DNA of 64,000 bases from Paragonimus westermani (taxonomy: Eukaryota > Platyhelminthes > Trematoda > Plagiorchiida > Troglotrematidae), in assembly GCA_008508345.1 (NCBI GenBank), contig QNGE01003623.1, positions 1 to 64,000 on the forward strand, in the 5' to 3' direction. Within the stretch, counting starts at the first letter, position 1. Each line of letters starts with the position of its first letter. Below the pieces are notes generated by a model, which was given only the letters and a program-made list of their open reading frames with translations, was not told where the DNA came from and did not search any database. A program made the position numbers and the translations under genes. This document shows positions 1 through 13,075 of this stretch, one piece after another.

Positions 1-180
1 TTGGAATGGCTGGAGTTCAAATCCCGGCCGTGACAATGAAATGCACTACTGACGAGCTCTACTGAGATTGAAACCCGAGTCTAGCGCTTCTTCTCGAAAG
101 AGGCTGGTTGGACGGTCTATCTGAATGCGGGAGCTGCGATCAAATGTGAGTGATGGTCAACTTGAAAATAAACCAAATCC
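1..180 (+). mobile_element. tRNA-derived SINE, 5' end cut by the window edge
   Basis: The first bases carry a pol III B-box-like segment (gagttcaaatcccggcc), followed by a body that matches, with scattered differences, the reverse complement of 31,373-31,551. Shared landmarks in the same order are a tgcactactgac / tgcaccactgac block, gagctct, a cgagtctag block, gtctatctgaatgcg and caaatgtgagtgatggtc. The A box seen in the 31.4-kb copy would lie before position 1. Similarity fades near 180. A non-autonomous element of this kind depends on a LINE reverse transcriptase; which LINE supplied it cannot be told from the window. Confidence 0.75.
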
Positions 181-3100
181 CCGACTACTCATCAATAATT
201 TAAAACCACGTAAACTTCGCCAGTCAAGTATTTGCTGCGACATGTTGCGACCTTTTTGGGTGAATTTCTATACAACCATGCTCAGTAAAATGTAAGCTGT
301 TGAGTGGCTGCAGGTCACTCACTGACAACTATCACGCAGCTTTCATCTGCTGGTGAAAACACGTGCAAGACATATTGCTGCAACCGCGCTTTACAAGTAA
401 CAACAGACTACCATGTAACGCAATAATGCACGCCTATGGTGCTGAATCACCCTCATACGAAATCCCTGATTAGTTAGGTTGTCAGAAATCCCGGGATCAA
501 CGAAGAATACTGGCCTTCCATCACATGGGGTGTAACTATGGCGTATGTCGGACAGTGCTATTTTGATGTTTTAAATAAAAATTCACTTCTCTGGATATCT
601 GAAGAACTTTAATGAGAAAACTTGACACAAGAAATTAGATTGAGTTAACAGGCTAAATACTTTTTCAAAAATTTACGTCCGGCCCAACGTTACGCGATGT
701 TAGGAAAACTACTACTAGATGTTTGCAAATATATATTCTGAGGGATTTTCAAGTTTCAGCGCGGAATTTACAGTCATCAAGATCATCAAGTCTCATAAAA
801 TACCACAACGATAGAGTAAATGTTAAGCGAATGAAGGACACCATTGTGCAAATGCGCTAATAATTGGGCACCACGAATAATAATTGTGGTCAACTGCATT
901 GAACTGTTGGTATTCAATTTTGGTGCCAACATTACGGCCAGTTCTTCAGCGGCTTGCGTGTACAGCATAGAGGAGGATCCATTTTTGTAGAGGAAAGGCC
1001 TGAGTGTAATCCATGACGCAGGAATATTACGGTGTCATGCCGAAATGGAAGCCCCGCCAAGTGAGACAGACAATCGAAGGGCGGTCGTTGACGGCTGACC
1101 TCAAAACACCAGGCTGGTTGCGCACTTATCTGAGTTGTCTTGCATGAACAATTCTCGAACCTGGTGGCATTCAAGGTCTACATTAATTGAACTGCGTTAA
1201 GTTTCGAAGAGCACGCTCGAGCACAGTTAGCACCACGAAAGCCAGATAATCAATCACTCCAATAAATGTCGTGGCAGAGAGAATACCAGCGGATCTGCCA
1301 CTATATAACTTACGCGGTTTAATGTTCATCGATGTGCGTGACTCTGACTCAGATAAACGCAAGGAGTACACCTATTTGGACATGATACTTCGTTTCTTTT
1401 TTTAGGACAAGCCAAATAAACCGACAGTAGACAATTCTATGAGAGACAACATGAAGTAACTAGGGGCTTTCCTACAGACTGTCATGCTCACGGACCTGCC
1501 AGTGGTGGTCTTTAATATAATTCACACCTAACTGTCTCGTTCAAATTTCCTTTTCAAAAAACCTGTTAAAGTACTCACTAGAGATTATCCAGTAGCGCAG
1601 GTCAGCGCCATTCTTTCAAGCGTGCACTCATTTTTTCACTTTTAGTGAATTACTTCATGCAACAGGGTACGTGAATTATGTTGAGTTAACTCCTCCCGAA
1701 CTGGTTTTCTTGAGTCCTCAATCCATACATTCATACGAGCAATACCACCTGCTAAAAACCACTACCCATCTACAATGGTTAGCAGAGATGATATGAGATA
1801 TTGTTGACCCACAAAAAATAACGCAACGTGGGGCCGCTCAAAAGAGACGCTGCTCTTGTTAAAGAGCATTTTCACCGAAGCAATTGCAGTAAGCTGTACA
1901 CGGCTAACCTGTTCGTAGTGGCAATGGCGTATAGCAGACGCAGAGTCCAAACAGCACAGTTGAGTAGGCTGCAAAATGGGTGATTATCATGCTGTACCAA
2001 GTTTAACATCCGAAATCTGCACATAACTCTGAAAATGATAAGAGTTCAGTGTTCGTCAATCTGAACGTTACGTCGCAAAATCGCTTGAGCATTCCCAATT
2101 CAACACGATTTATGATCATTTCCAAGTTGTTCTGTGTGGACTGTACCGATGAAATTTCACCCCTTTCACCTACATCTGTCCACTCCCCAAACACAAATGC
2201 TTTCACTGATTGAAGCCTCCGTCATATACCTATAGAAGTCTGAAAGGAATTAGTGATATTCTAAGCATTTTTGTTGACAAACACATTTGCCAGAAGTACT
2301 TTAATCAGAAGCTAAGCTAGCGAAACAAACGTGTCTGAATTATTGAAACACCATGGATGGATGTGTGCAATGGATTCGACCTTATTCTTCTCACACTGAA
2401 TACATGGACAGTATTACACCGAATAACAGACACAGCAGAGACAAATATAAATGTCAGACACGGCTAAATAGGCCGTGAGTTGAGAAACCTAATTGAAAAA
2501 AACTAAATTTTGGATCCTGGGCAGAACTGTGGGCGTCTTCTTTTGACGATCAACCGGAACAAAAATGCAACACCACCGGAATAACCACGTGATAGGTTCT
2601 TATTGATAAAGGGAACCGCTGCAGTTGATCTCCACATCTTCAGTGAGTGGGCTTAAAAATGATTGTCAAATTTTGACCTGTGTGCAGCTTATGTGGTAGA
2701 TGTTTTTACTGTTAATGCGAAATCGACTTTTCCCACAAAATCTGTTGAGGGAAAGTTCCTCGCGACAACATCCACTTTACTTCTGCTTTCGCACGCAGCT
2801 CATGAGGGTTGTAAGTATCTGAGTAAGTTTTCCCGCAGAATGCCAAAAATGTTTCCTAGTTTGTGTTCGTCCGGTATGGTTGGCTGCTTTCAAGTTGAAA
2901 TTGGAATGGAGTAGTATGGTGTGACTGCGGACTATAATTATTCGATATGCAGTATAGTAAATCATGACTAGACGAAACCACAAACGTACAGTACAGTTGC
3001 CTCAAGCTATGTATATTCCAATTTACCGGCGAACGTGAGGGTGGACAAGGGAGGCCCACTAACAATTTTCATGTGGCTCACTGGTACTCTGTTTCACCTG

Positions 3101-5484
3101 TAAAAATGCATTGTGTCACCTTTACTTGCAAAGTGAGGTATCCGTGTTTTTTCATTCCGTATTAAGATTCTTTACTGGTGATGACATTGTCTACCGAAAG
3201 GATTCGTGGGATTACCGATCCGTTTGGTAAAATTCCGAATCTGCCATACGGTGTCTTTCAGCGAACACTCACGTTCTTTTGCTACACATCATACATTTCA
3301 TTTCTGCAGAAGATGTGTTCGGAGACGGTAAGCTGTATTGTGCTCATATACGCCAAATCGGTAAACATAATATACTCGTTCATCCGTAAATGGCAAACGG
3401 CAACATCTCAGATAAGAGTATAATGGTTAAATAAGCAGTCTTTCAACCCTATCTTGTTCGAAGAAATATGAGTTAGGAGAGACCAATGGTGTCCCGACAT
3501 TGCGATGTGGCGGTATCGTACGGCATTCAAATCCGAATCATCTTAATGACATGTGAACAAGTGACGGCTTTAGTCATATTCAAGCTGGGATTCATCTGCC
3601 GTTCTTAGTGTAAAGCAACACACACTTAACTGGGATTCAGAAAATTTGCCCACAGTACAATGCAAATGTGATGTGTGATCGTCTCCCTAGATAAACCATT
3701 GATATATCATTTAAGGTAATCCAACTCAGGAGACTAATGTAAAGTTTTTAATGGAATAAATACTCCACACGTCGAACAACATAACTGACTGATAAGAAGT
3801 GACCGTACAACCATGCAGACTTGGTTCATCTACCTTACTTGTGATGTCCTCATCCGGGTTTGAAATATCAGTAGACACTTTAACGATGACTCATTTGTCG
3901 CCTCCATTCTGATTCTCACACTACACTGACCAAATCTGCGAACAAGCAACCATCTCTATTCATGTTCGTTGGTTGTCCAAAGTTGGTCCGCATGATTCAC
4001 CTACATAATCCCCTAATAGTTTATCCCGAGTTTATGCAGGATGAACTCTTCTTCGAACATTTGCACTATGAACAGCGTCATTCAGGCGTATGTGTGAGAG
4101 AACTACAGACCTCACCAACGCTCAACTCCCAGATGAACGGTTGGCCTTGCTTACCACGAGCGTGCCCACATATGGTATTCATATGGAGACGAAATTAGGA
4201 TGCTATAAAACACCCAAGAATAAATACCGGCAATTAATTCGAGTAAAATGTTTCCGTGAGATGTATAAAGGCATGTAGTAACATTAAATTGTCTCCACAC
4301 CGGTGCATACACCCGACCACTTGTCCACAGGATGTTTCCATCTTTATACACTCCACCCTAAGTCAGCCTAAATGTTGCTTGTTAGTCTCAAGGAGGAAAC
4401 GTAATCCATGTTGTTACCGGTCTATGTAATTAATGTTCTTTGATTGGCTGTTTCGATCCAGCCCTACATTTATTGAAGGGTGGCGTCTTACCTGTGCATT
4501 TATAGACGAAGCAATATAGGAAAACAACGGAATCGTGGCATTTTCGAAACAACGAATTTGATTGTTTCAGATTTCAACCGATAGTATGACTTCTATTGTG
4601 TAGATTATTGACGTCGAAGGCTACGTCAGTTTTTCGAGGGGTTAAGCTGTTTTTCTACGTTGCTTGCCTGAGCTTTCAGGTGGCCTTCTGGACAATACTC
4701 GAGAGAGTGTTATGTGCAATAGTTTTGACAACATCTCAGTCGGTTCACAAGATCCGTACACTCAGGTGCTAACGAATCCAACCAGGTTAACTGAAGCCAA
4801 GTTTCCAGATAAGAATCTCGGAGGAGGGGTCAGTAACAAGTTTGCAAGATGTACCCGATAGTATTCCGCTGAAGTTCTTGAGCACTTGCTGCACATACCT
4901 GTCTCTGCAGCAAGATCGGCCTTTCGGGCAAAATATTTAAAAAAATCACACATACTGCTCCAAATGAAGCTTTCTACCACGCAATAATCAAGTCCTGGAT
5001 GCACAACCCTGACCACGCATTCAGTAGGACAGTGACAACAAACTTTGCTCAATGCGCATAATTTTTGAGAGCATATTTCACCGTGAACTCTCTCAAAGCA
5101 TTTTCAAAGTTGTCTGCGTAAGTAGTGACCAGTATCCAGCGTTTTGTGGCCCTCGCCAAAACATTCTACGCGACGCCTGTGAGTTTACTAAGTCGAGTAG
5201 CATTTTTATACAGTGTGGAAAATTACACAATTTACGTGAAACCCAGTAGCAAAAATCTGGGATTTTGCTGGATTTGGGTCAGCTATCGGAATAGCTTGCC
5301 CAAGCGTAGCCAAAGCTCCGCCGATCGAGCTAGGAAGCCTTGTTGAGAACTTGAAGATTTTGTATTTGGACTCATTTACCTGCCCAATCCACTGTGATAT
5401 GGGATCTAGCCAATGTTCCAACGGACAGACTGCTCAGGAAGAAATTCTCAAAGGTTCACGCTGAAACCAACTACCATTGATTAC
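181..5484. other. No gene recognised (AT-rich intergenic sequence)
   Basis: All reading frames are short and none shows a family motif, periodic codon bias or a plausible exon chain. The longest is about 96 codons (4,762-5,052, minus) and looks random. I see no tRNA fold, tandem array or retroelement motif here. An old repeat diverged beyond recognition by eye cannot be excluded. Confidence 0.55.
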
Positions 5485-5580
5485 TGGATTCGATTCACTT
5501 ACAATTAATGTGACTCCGTAGCTAACCTGGTGGAGCGCCTGCCACACTTGAGCACGCTGTTCGTGTTACTGGATGGAATT
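5485..5580 (+). mobile_element. Possible SINE fragment related to the 15.2-kb repeat
   Basis: The segment gattactggattcgattcac followed by a cctggtggagcgcctgcc block and a gagcacgctgttcg block resembles, in the same order, the second half of the repeat unit at 15,330-15,600 (gtcggattggcttc, then ctggtgaaacgtctgcc, then gttcggacgtgtt). Similarity is patchy and confined to about 90 bases, so this is a tentative call based on ordered short matches. It may instead be an independent tRNA-like remnant. Confidence 0.3.
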
Positions 5581-8500
5581 CCGCTGAAGCCCAGATATTT
5601 CACAACTGGGCTTTACCTAACTTGTTCATCAGTTCATGTTTGTCGTGGTGACGATGTTTTATCAGACCAACGTGAGTTCACTTTGTTATGCCAACTCAAT
5701 GTATTAATTCGCTGACCTGTTTGCGGACTGCTCGGTTCTATTCCACAGATAGTTAATTACAGTGTGAACTCGTAAAAAAACATCCGGTTGATGCCGGATA
5801 TGTCGTGCAAACATATCTCGTTTAATTTTCCGGCCAACCAGATATTCCGGTCACTTGGTCTTGATGCTGAATGTAAGCTCAAACTTAACCACAAACACTT
5901 AAGTAAACTGATGACTTACTCTGTTAAGTCAACATGATGCTGTGAGATCAGTGCACGCATATATTGATTACAGTAGTAATATGTGCCAGATGGATGTTGG
6001 GTATAGGGTGGGACTAGATTGGGCCATATAGACACGCATGCGATTATCCAGTGAAATTTTGCAATAAACGATTTCAAGGCAACAACAATATGTAGCACCA
6101 ATGACTAACGTGTAAAATGTGGTATAAAATTAACCTTGGAAAACTTGAGGTTAGTGTAACAAATAAATGCATATAACAAGTCAACATGAGCCCATCTCTG
6201 GTTAGCCTAAGTGTAATGGATGGGATGTTCCCTGATATGTGATAATCGCGCCTCTTTATATGTTGTGCGGTAGTAACGACCCGGAGTATTTCAGGGAAGT
6301 TTAGGTGATACAGCATTGCAAAGACACCATTTCTGTTTTATTCAAATTAACGGTCAATACCGCATGCCCAATCGCATTAAGAGTAATCACTCTGCTGGAT
6401 CGTTTTCATGGATTCGACATGAAAGTGGGTTATTCAGGCGACTAAATAAAGTTGTAACCTACGCACGCGGTCATCTGATCCATCTGGTAGACCTCTCGCT
6501 GCACACGTGCACAGTGATTTTTCATCCGGTCCTATGAAACCTGGGACAAATATAGTTCGCAGTTGGTGTCCCATTAACTTTCAAAATCTGGTACAAAATT
6601 TCCAAGCTGCGATTGAAATATACCAAGTTCAACATTTTTTGGCATATCCGGCATTTTCCTACCTCTTTATTGCCTCACTAGTAGAGTGATATTTGAACAA
6701 CACGATATCTTTGAATCCGCTACGAAAGTAAACATTTTCTTGTATGAAACAATTCTGATGCTAGTGCTGTATAATGATGTCCGTGAGTTTGACGTCCTTT
6801 TTCATTTCATTTTTAACGGTCAGCTTACTCGATGATATTCAAGAGAATTGAAAAGTACATGCGCCAAACAAACTGATAATATTGCATATGCCTGTAGAGC
6901 AACCGCGAAATAATTTATTTGTCTGTCCTGCATAAGTGTACGATTTTCTAGCAAACCAAACTCGGGCAAAGCACTGTTTCATTTCTCACACCTACGATGA
7001 TTTGAATGTTGCAGTAGTATCACTACTGCTAGACAGAATTCCCCCCCGAATTTGCGCGCCATCATGGATATTATGAAAATTTCTGTCATTTTACTCACTG
7101 TGTACTTCAAGCGTGACCTAACACATCGGTACAAATGCTTTGATGCCTTTACTGAATCAAACATGGAACAAAGACAACGCAAAAGTATCAGCTTGATTTT
7201 AAACCTTAACATAAAACATCTGATTTCCTTTGAATGACAGTAGGAGCTTATTGCAGTTAATCATAGAAGAGTTGATTCGATTCGCTTATAACTATCAAAA
7301 ATGAAAATTATGATACTTGAGAAATGCTTTTTTGAGTGGAAAAACGTCGATGACCGCATGTACGGCATAACCAGATATTGGTGAGGACCGGTTTGGATTG
7401 AATCACTTCGTTATCCGATGATAATCCATGCGTGGCCTTCATTTACTTCTGTTCGCCTAAGCTCCCATACCTTTAGATCTCGGTAATTGCCTCCAGAGCT
7501 GAGAGGTGATATTCAGCAGGGTGAAGATCTTGCTTCAAATTGAGGGTTGAGAACAGGGTTTCATGTGTGTTGTGGTGCCATGTGAATGTCCTTCACGTAG
7601 GCAAGAAACCTTCTTTCTTTTGAACAGTCCCCGCATACAAGTAAACCGAACACCTGCACGCAGTCTCTGTATATATGCTGGTCAGTTTTGTTTGTTTATA
7701 TGACGGTGATAGGTTTATCCCCCAGCGTTGTGCAACATTCCAGGAGTGGCGCGACGTACGTTTCATGAAAACGCTCACACCCCAAGTTTTCAGAAAACTA
7801 TCGTTGTTCTACTATGCACGGCGTCCACTGCTTCTTCTTGTTAGCTGCTTCTTTCACCGTTTTCGACTGATGCTCTCTTTCGACAAACTTTTGGAACCAT
7901 GTATAAATTCTCTCAAGCATCTGCTTATCATTGCTAGTACCAATTGCCAATCATTATTCCACCATCATCGACACTTCTCAAGACCTGTCTGCACGCCTCT
8001 GCGAAATGACTTTCGCAATTTTACAGTGTGTCGTCTGGAACGTTTCTTAGAGATTTTAGGCTTCCCTGCAAACCACTGTGGATGACGTATGTCCCGATGC
8101 TAGCCAGTTAGGTATGAAGTTGCTGAATATGTTCTTCTTTGAATTTTTTGTTAGAATCTACATATAGAAACTCTCGTTTCAAGACATCGTTATCAATTCC
8201 AGCAGTTTTATATATGGCTCACGAATCGCAAGCTGCAGCGAGAACAAACGATCAGCCACTCCTACGGCGCCGTAACACACTCATGCTCTTTGTTAAGTAA
8301 GATGAACTTAACTATATATATATATATATCTGGCAACCCACGCGTGATCGCCGAAAGAATGTGCACCACGGTTATTGTTGCACTACCCGACTGCTTACAG
8401 CATCGCACAATAGATTCAAAAAATCCAGTGTGAGATTTACTGGTGGATAATTTCCCACTTCATGTTCCTTCCAAACACAGTGAACAAAAAAAATGTGAGC

Positions 8501-9052
8501 CTTCACTTACGTCAAAACTGCCGATCAGTAGAATAAAAATTGACAATCAGGTGCACCACTTATTTGTATGATGCACAGAGTTTTCAATGTTATATGCACT
8601 TGTACCGGCCAACGTTACCACTTCACCCAAGTTTTGTTTGCTCCTCTGTCAAATGTACTTCTACAGACACGTAACTGTGCCGTTCGCTATTAGAGATAGT
8701 TGTCTGAAAGCGCGCGGTTTGATCGGTGGAACCAGCTCTTCATGAAGGAAGAAGAGATTATCAGGTGTGTCAGCAGCAGCACCTTACTTTTTCAACGATT
8801 TTATCACATCTATTATGGAGACCTTACGGCAGCGCAGAGCTCGTTAGTAAGAATGATGTGCACAGTTTATCGGGTCATATCTGTGATAGATTTTATTAGT
8901 GTGCAGCGCTTTCACAGGTATGATGTTTCGGATGGGAGCTGTGTGTGAAAGGTCAAAGCATCGGACAAATTCTAGCCAGCAACACCGACAAGATGAACAA
9001 GTACGGCGAGCAAGTTGCTTGGGTCTAATTGTGAGATTTGTGTGATTCTAGA
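5581..9052. other. No gene recognised
   Basis: The longest frame is 136 codons at 7,675-8,085 on the plus strand. It is rich in Phe, Leu, Arg and His and has no motif I can name, so it is probably chance. The only structured item is a short TA run at 8,313-8,329. No retroelement motif, RNA gene or exon chain was found. Confidence 0.5.
8313..8329. repeat. Short (TA)n microsatellite
   Basis: Seventeen bases of perfect alternating T and A, flanked by non-repetitive sequence. Confidence 0.9.
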
Positions 9053-9140
9053 GTGGCTTCGTAGCGCCACTGATAGAGCACTTGCAGCACTTGGGCCTGC
9101 TGTTTTTAATGTCGGTTTGAATTCGAACGACACCCTGATG
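9053..9140 (+). mobile_element. tRNA-like SINE remnant
   Basis: A tRNA-like A-box region (gtagcgccactgatagagca) lies about 45 bases before a B-box-like stretch (cggtttgaattcgaac), which is close to normal tRNA promoter spacing. A complete cloverleaf does not form by eye: the acceptor arms do not pair and the anticodon region is not clear, so this is not called a tRNA gene. The middle part weakly resembles the second half of the 15.2-kb repeat unit. Confidence 0.4.
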
Positions 9141-10669
9141 TTATACAACTGGAACTCATCCGAATATGGGGTAAGTTAGTTGTTGAACCAGGATCAATAA
9201 TGTCAACGCAGTAAAGTCCACAGCAACCGCGATGGTTTGACCTCGCGAGGTGTATAACAAAAATCTAGGTCCGAATACTCGTTCGCGTTTGACATTACAC
9301 CAACTAGCGAACTCCTTTAGCAGAGAGAGTCTGTCCACAGAGTTTGCTTGAAAGTTTGTTGTACTTCTATTAACCAATAGGAATACAGACTCTCAATGTA
9401 ACCATCAAGGTTTTCAGTCATCTTTCAAGAAATTAGTCGAATTTCACCGATTGCGAAGCAGTAACAATTAAACGCCAAACAACGAACGATGGCCGAAAGA
9501 ACATCATCAAAACGTCATCCAAGAGGAGTGACAAGACCCAACTGAATGGACGCAGGACACGCTCGAAAGATGAAGTTAACTTGACTGATTTTGAGAGAAA
9601 ATGGAAGCGGCTTCATTACCACAAATTGTCTATGTGTGGCTTTCTTATTAGCTTAAAAGAAATCGAGAGCTGTACGGTTACTTCTGCCACGAGAAATTCA
9701 ACGCGCGACGCTGCTCTCACTAACATACCACCCATTGCAGCAATTCAGCAAGAGCTTGTAGCACTAAAGTGTTCTGCCGTACAACACTCTTGGCAGGTTT
9801 TATTTGTCTTGTTTTTCATCGTGTTATTCTTATAAACGTTACAGGCTTTGCAGATTGCATGGGACGGACGACTAGTCCGCCTGCATACGTTCGCGGACCA
9901 CGCCCTGAATTTGTAGGGCTCTCAAGCAAAGGTATGGTTTGTGATATCTGGTGCTAATGGTTTCACTGCAAGTGCGACACATGTTTCCCATATACCTGCA
10001 ATTAAGCCTCCGAGACTCACTCTCAGATAACATTGTGTGACATACCACCCAAACATCCTTATGGGTAAAGTCACCCGGAACGAAGACAAAACAAGCAAAT
10101 TAGTCACTTCTTCAAATCGTACAGCTTGCATCCTGGATACGCCAACACAAGCTGACCTCATCCTAGCTATACATAACCAAATCCCTACGCCTCCTGTCCT
10201 GGTCAGTAAACCAGTTTGGCTAAACACACCGAGCAAAAGCGTGGTGAAAACGCACTAGGACCGTGTCTCAGCAAGCTGGTGCATTCACGTGACCCATCAT
10301 CACGAACCGGGCAACTGCACTCTAGTCAAGAACACAAGAGAAAAACACTCCCAGACATAGTCACTGTCCCGAGTTGGCTAGATATAATTTCAGTATCTAT
10401 AACGTCGCAGAGAGCGAAAACGTGTTGCTCAATCAGAAAGAAAACGACGATTATTTAAAGTGGAGATCCGTTCGCGATCTACTTGATCCGGGTACGGATG
10501 ATGAACCTACGAGATAACGGTGCTCATCAGCGGCTCATCACATTCCGCGGAGCCAAAATATGGTGTAGCTGGCGTTTAAAGGGTCGGCTTAGTCCAGGTA
10601 GTACCTACTACACTTCTGAAGTCAGGCACCACAGTAGACAAGGATACGCATCTACACGTTTCGTGCTGG
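9141..10669. other. No gene called; possible leader of the adjacent decayed LINE
   Basis: Two modest plus-strand frames (10,037-10,258 and 10,216-10,458) lie just before the decayed LINE and could be remains of its ORF1 or 5' region, because they are on the same strand and immediately upstream. They have no recognisable motif, so this is positional inference only. The rest of the stretch shows nothing. Confidence 0.35.
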
Positions 10670-13075
10670 TGATATATGTTTACCAATGTTTCTTTTTGGA
10701 GGAAAAAGGACAGGAATTGTGACAACTTGTCATCTCCCAGAAATCCAAGGTCGGAGGTTTGGTGGGCATCCCCAATACCGGACATATCCAACCAGGAGAT
10801 GAAAATTCCTGATCATTCTCTCATCTTAAAAGATCCACTCGTCATCTGAGACGTTGGGGTAGCAGTCTACGTTAGTGCTGAAACACAAACAGATTCAAAC
10901 TGTGACCAAGCACTCCTTCCACTTGAAGATTCTTTTGAATGTATGCTAGGACACCTCACTTATCACATGTAATTATCGGCGCCGTTCGTTCTGCCCGTCC
11001 GCAACCCCAGAATAAGATGAAATAACGCACAGTGCCATAAGTCAAGCCATCGCAACCGTCACATATCGCGCAATCGTTCTAGATGATTCCAACCTCCCGC
11101 ACACAGATCTTTCCACTGGACGAACGTCCGTTACTGCATTTACTGAGTTCTACAACCTCATGCAGGGAGTGGAACTCACCGAACAAGCCATCCAACCCAC
11201 GAGGTGAAGAGGAGGTCAAAACCATTTCGGCTAGACACAGTTTTAACTTTTGAAACCCGCATGATGGTCAAAACTGAAGTGGTTGTCCCATTAAGTGCAA
11301 GCGGCCATGCCACAATCGGTTCCTCCCGATAGGCGATGTCACTATCACCTTCCCCTTATTATTGGCTCGACGCAATTTCAGAGCGGCCCACATCGAGAGG
11401 TGCGGAGACAATTATATCAGGCCAACTGGCCATCATCTGACGTTTTTAGAACGCTTTAGGGAAATATAGCCTATTATGTCACATCAAATCGCCGCGATGA
11501 CCGGTTCAGTCAAATTTCACGCTTAACGTCTCACCTGCGAATCGTCTCAGCATAAACGACCAACCAGGCGTCTAACGAAAGAGAAGTGGCTCATGAAACT
11601 TCTGGGACACTCTACTCATGGTTCTGAGGCAGCAGAAACAGTAAATGCTTACTGCGCGTCTGTCTTCATCAACCCCGCTGGGACACAATCACAGGCCACG
11701 CTTTTTCTCTTCCGATCGTCCCTTGGATTCATCTCCCAACTACCTTCAGGCTAACGTACACGGTAAGGTAATCCTGCTATGCCGTGATAAGTCCCCGAAG
11801 CTTGGTGGGACATCACCACTCATGCTGACAGAATGTGCAAGAGAGCTGGCGGAAACCCTTGATAAATTGTCCAAACGCTCTACCCATTTGGGAGCACGGC
11901 ATCATCTCACTTATTTACAAGGGTGAGGATAAAACGAACGTCAATACGTTCAGAACGATTGCTGTACCACCAAACACCAGTTAATTATGTTTTCTCAGAT
12001 TTCACGATGGCGTTCAATGAGGCGGAAAAACTGAATAATATGGGCTTATGTAGCACGGCTTGTTCCTGGCTTATGCAATATCCATCCTGTCGCACATGAA
12101 CAGCTAGAGTAAGTGTTGACCTTCCCAGGCTACTCAACATCACAAAAGGTGCATAGCTATGCTCTGTACTGGGTCCCCACTAATCCTAGTCTATGTTATC
12201 TCACACGTTGTGGACTATGCTGACAATGTGAAACAGATGCGTGTTCTACACAGCGTTGAAGACACAAAAGAGTTCCAACAACATCTGGGTGCTCGGCACT
12301 TGTGACCGGTAGAAAATCTGCTACCTTTCAACGCGTCCAGCTTGAAGGTTATGCACGTTCATCATCACAGCACTAAAACATATGGAATCGGGGGCGATAC
12401 CTCGGTCACTATCCACCAGGATTGTGACATAGGCTCTGTTGTTGTACCAGACCTCCTCCTAGTAACCATATTATGTTAATGGCAAAGAAAACTAATAGCA
12501 GACTAGCAATGTTCACGAGAGTTTTTCAATCGCTCACTTCGCGCGCATCTATAGTACATTGGTAAGATCACTGCTGGAAGTCAGCATCGAGGCATGTGTG
12601 TAGCATTAATGGAAACACGTCACTGCTCTAGAAGCTATCCAGAGACGAGCCACTGAAAAGGGTTGAGGGTTTGTCCATCTTTTCGTATGAGGACCGCCTG
12701 TCGGACTTGGAATTGGTCTTCCTGGTCTACAGGCACTGAAAAGCGACCTTATACTAACACGAAACATCCCGTGCTCGCCAAGTCACCCCGAACAAACTTT
12801 TCACACTCGCGAACACAGTGAGTCTCAGAAATCATAAGCACAAGTATTCCATGATACGTAATAACCACTTACCTAAACGGCATAGTTTTGCCATTCTAAT
12901 TTTTTCGACATGGATTGCATTAACGACCACGATTGTGCTGGAACCGTCAACGGATCTATTGCAGAGACGGCTGAATGGCTGGATTGTCCCAAGATGACCG
13001 TTGGCATTGGTGGGCACATGGCACCATGTACCTTTACTGTTGTCGCTCCCTTCCTTCCTCCTCTTTCTCATATTA
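10670..13075 (+). pseudogene. Highly decayed CR1/Jockey-like LINE ORF2 (endonuclease plus reverse transcriptase)
   Basis: No frame stays open long, but jumping between plus frames gives the whole order of a non-LTR pol. The APE endonuclease start (YTNVSFWRKK) is near 10,675. Next come GVAVYV near 10,860, a decayed GDFN box (LDDSNLP) near 11,070, and a decayed SDH box (SASGHATI) near 11,300. The RT follows: DKSPKLGGTSP and ECARELAETLDKL near 11,785-11,865; the decayed block-A aspartate region (FSDFTMAFNEAEKL) near 12,000; SVLGPH near 12,165; YADNVKQM, a decayed YADD box, near 12,220; and LLPFNASSLKVMH near 12,320. Thumb and C-terminal pieces (AIQRRATEKG near 12,635, FSYEDRLSDLELVFLVYRH near 12,680) follow. 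Two of the four YADD residues are kept and both strands of the frame are full of stops and shifts, so it is long dead. Exact ends are not visible. Confidence 0.8.

Noticed and set aside
7675..8085. A 136-codon plus-strand frame, the longest in the first 10 kb.
   Set aside because: No motif, odd composition (many Phe, Leu, Arg, His), no exon context. I also read the opposite strand for a transposase and found nothing assignable.
9053..9140. Possible functional tRNA gene.
   Set aside because: A and B boxes are present, but acceptor and anticodon stems do not pair; better read as a SINE remnant.
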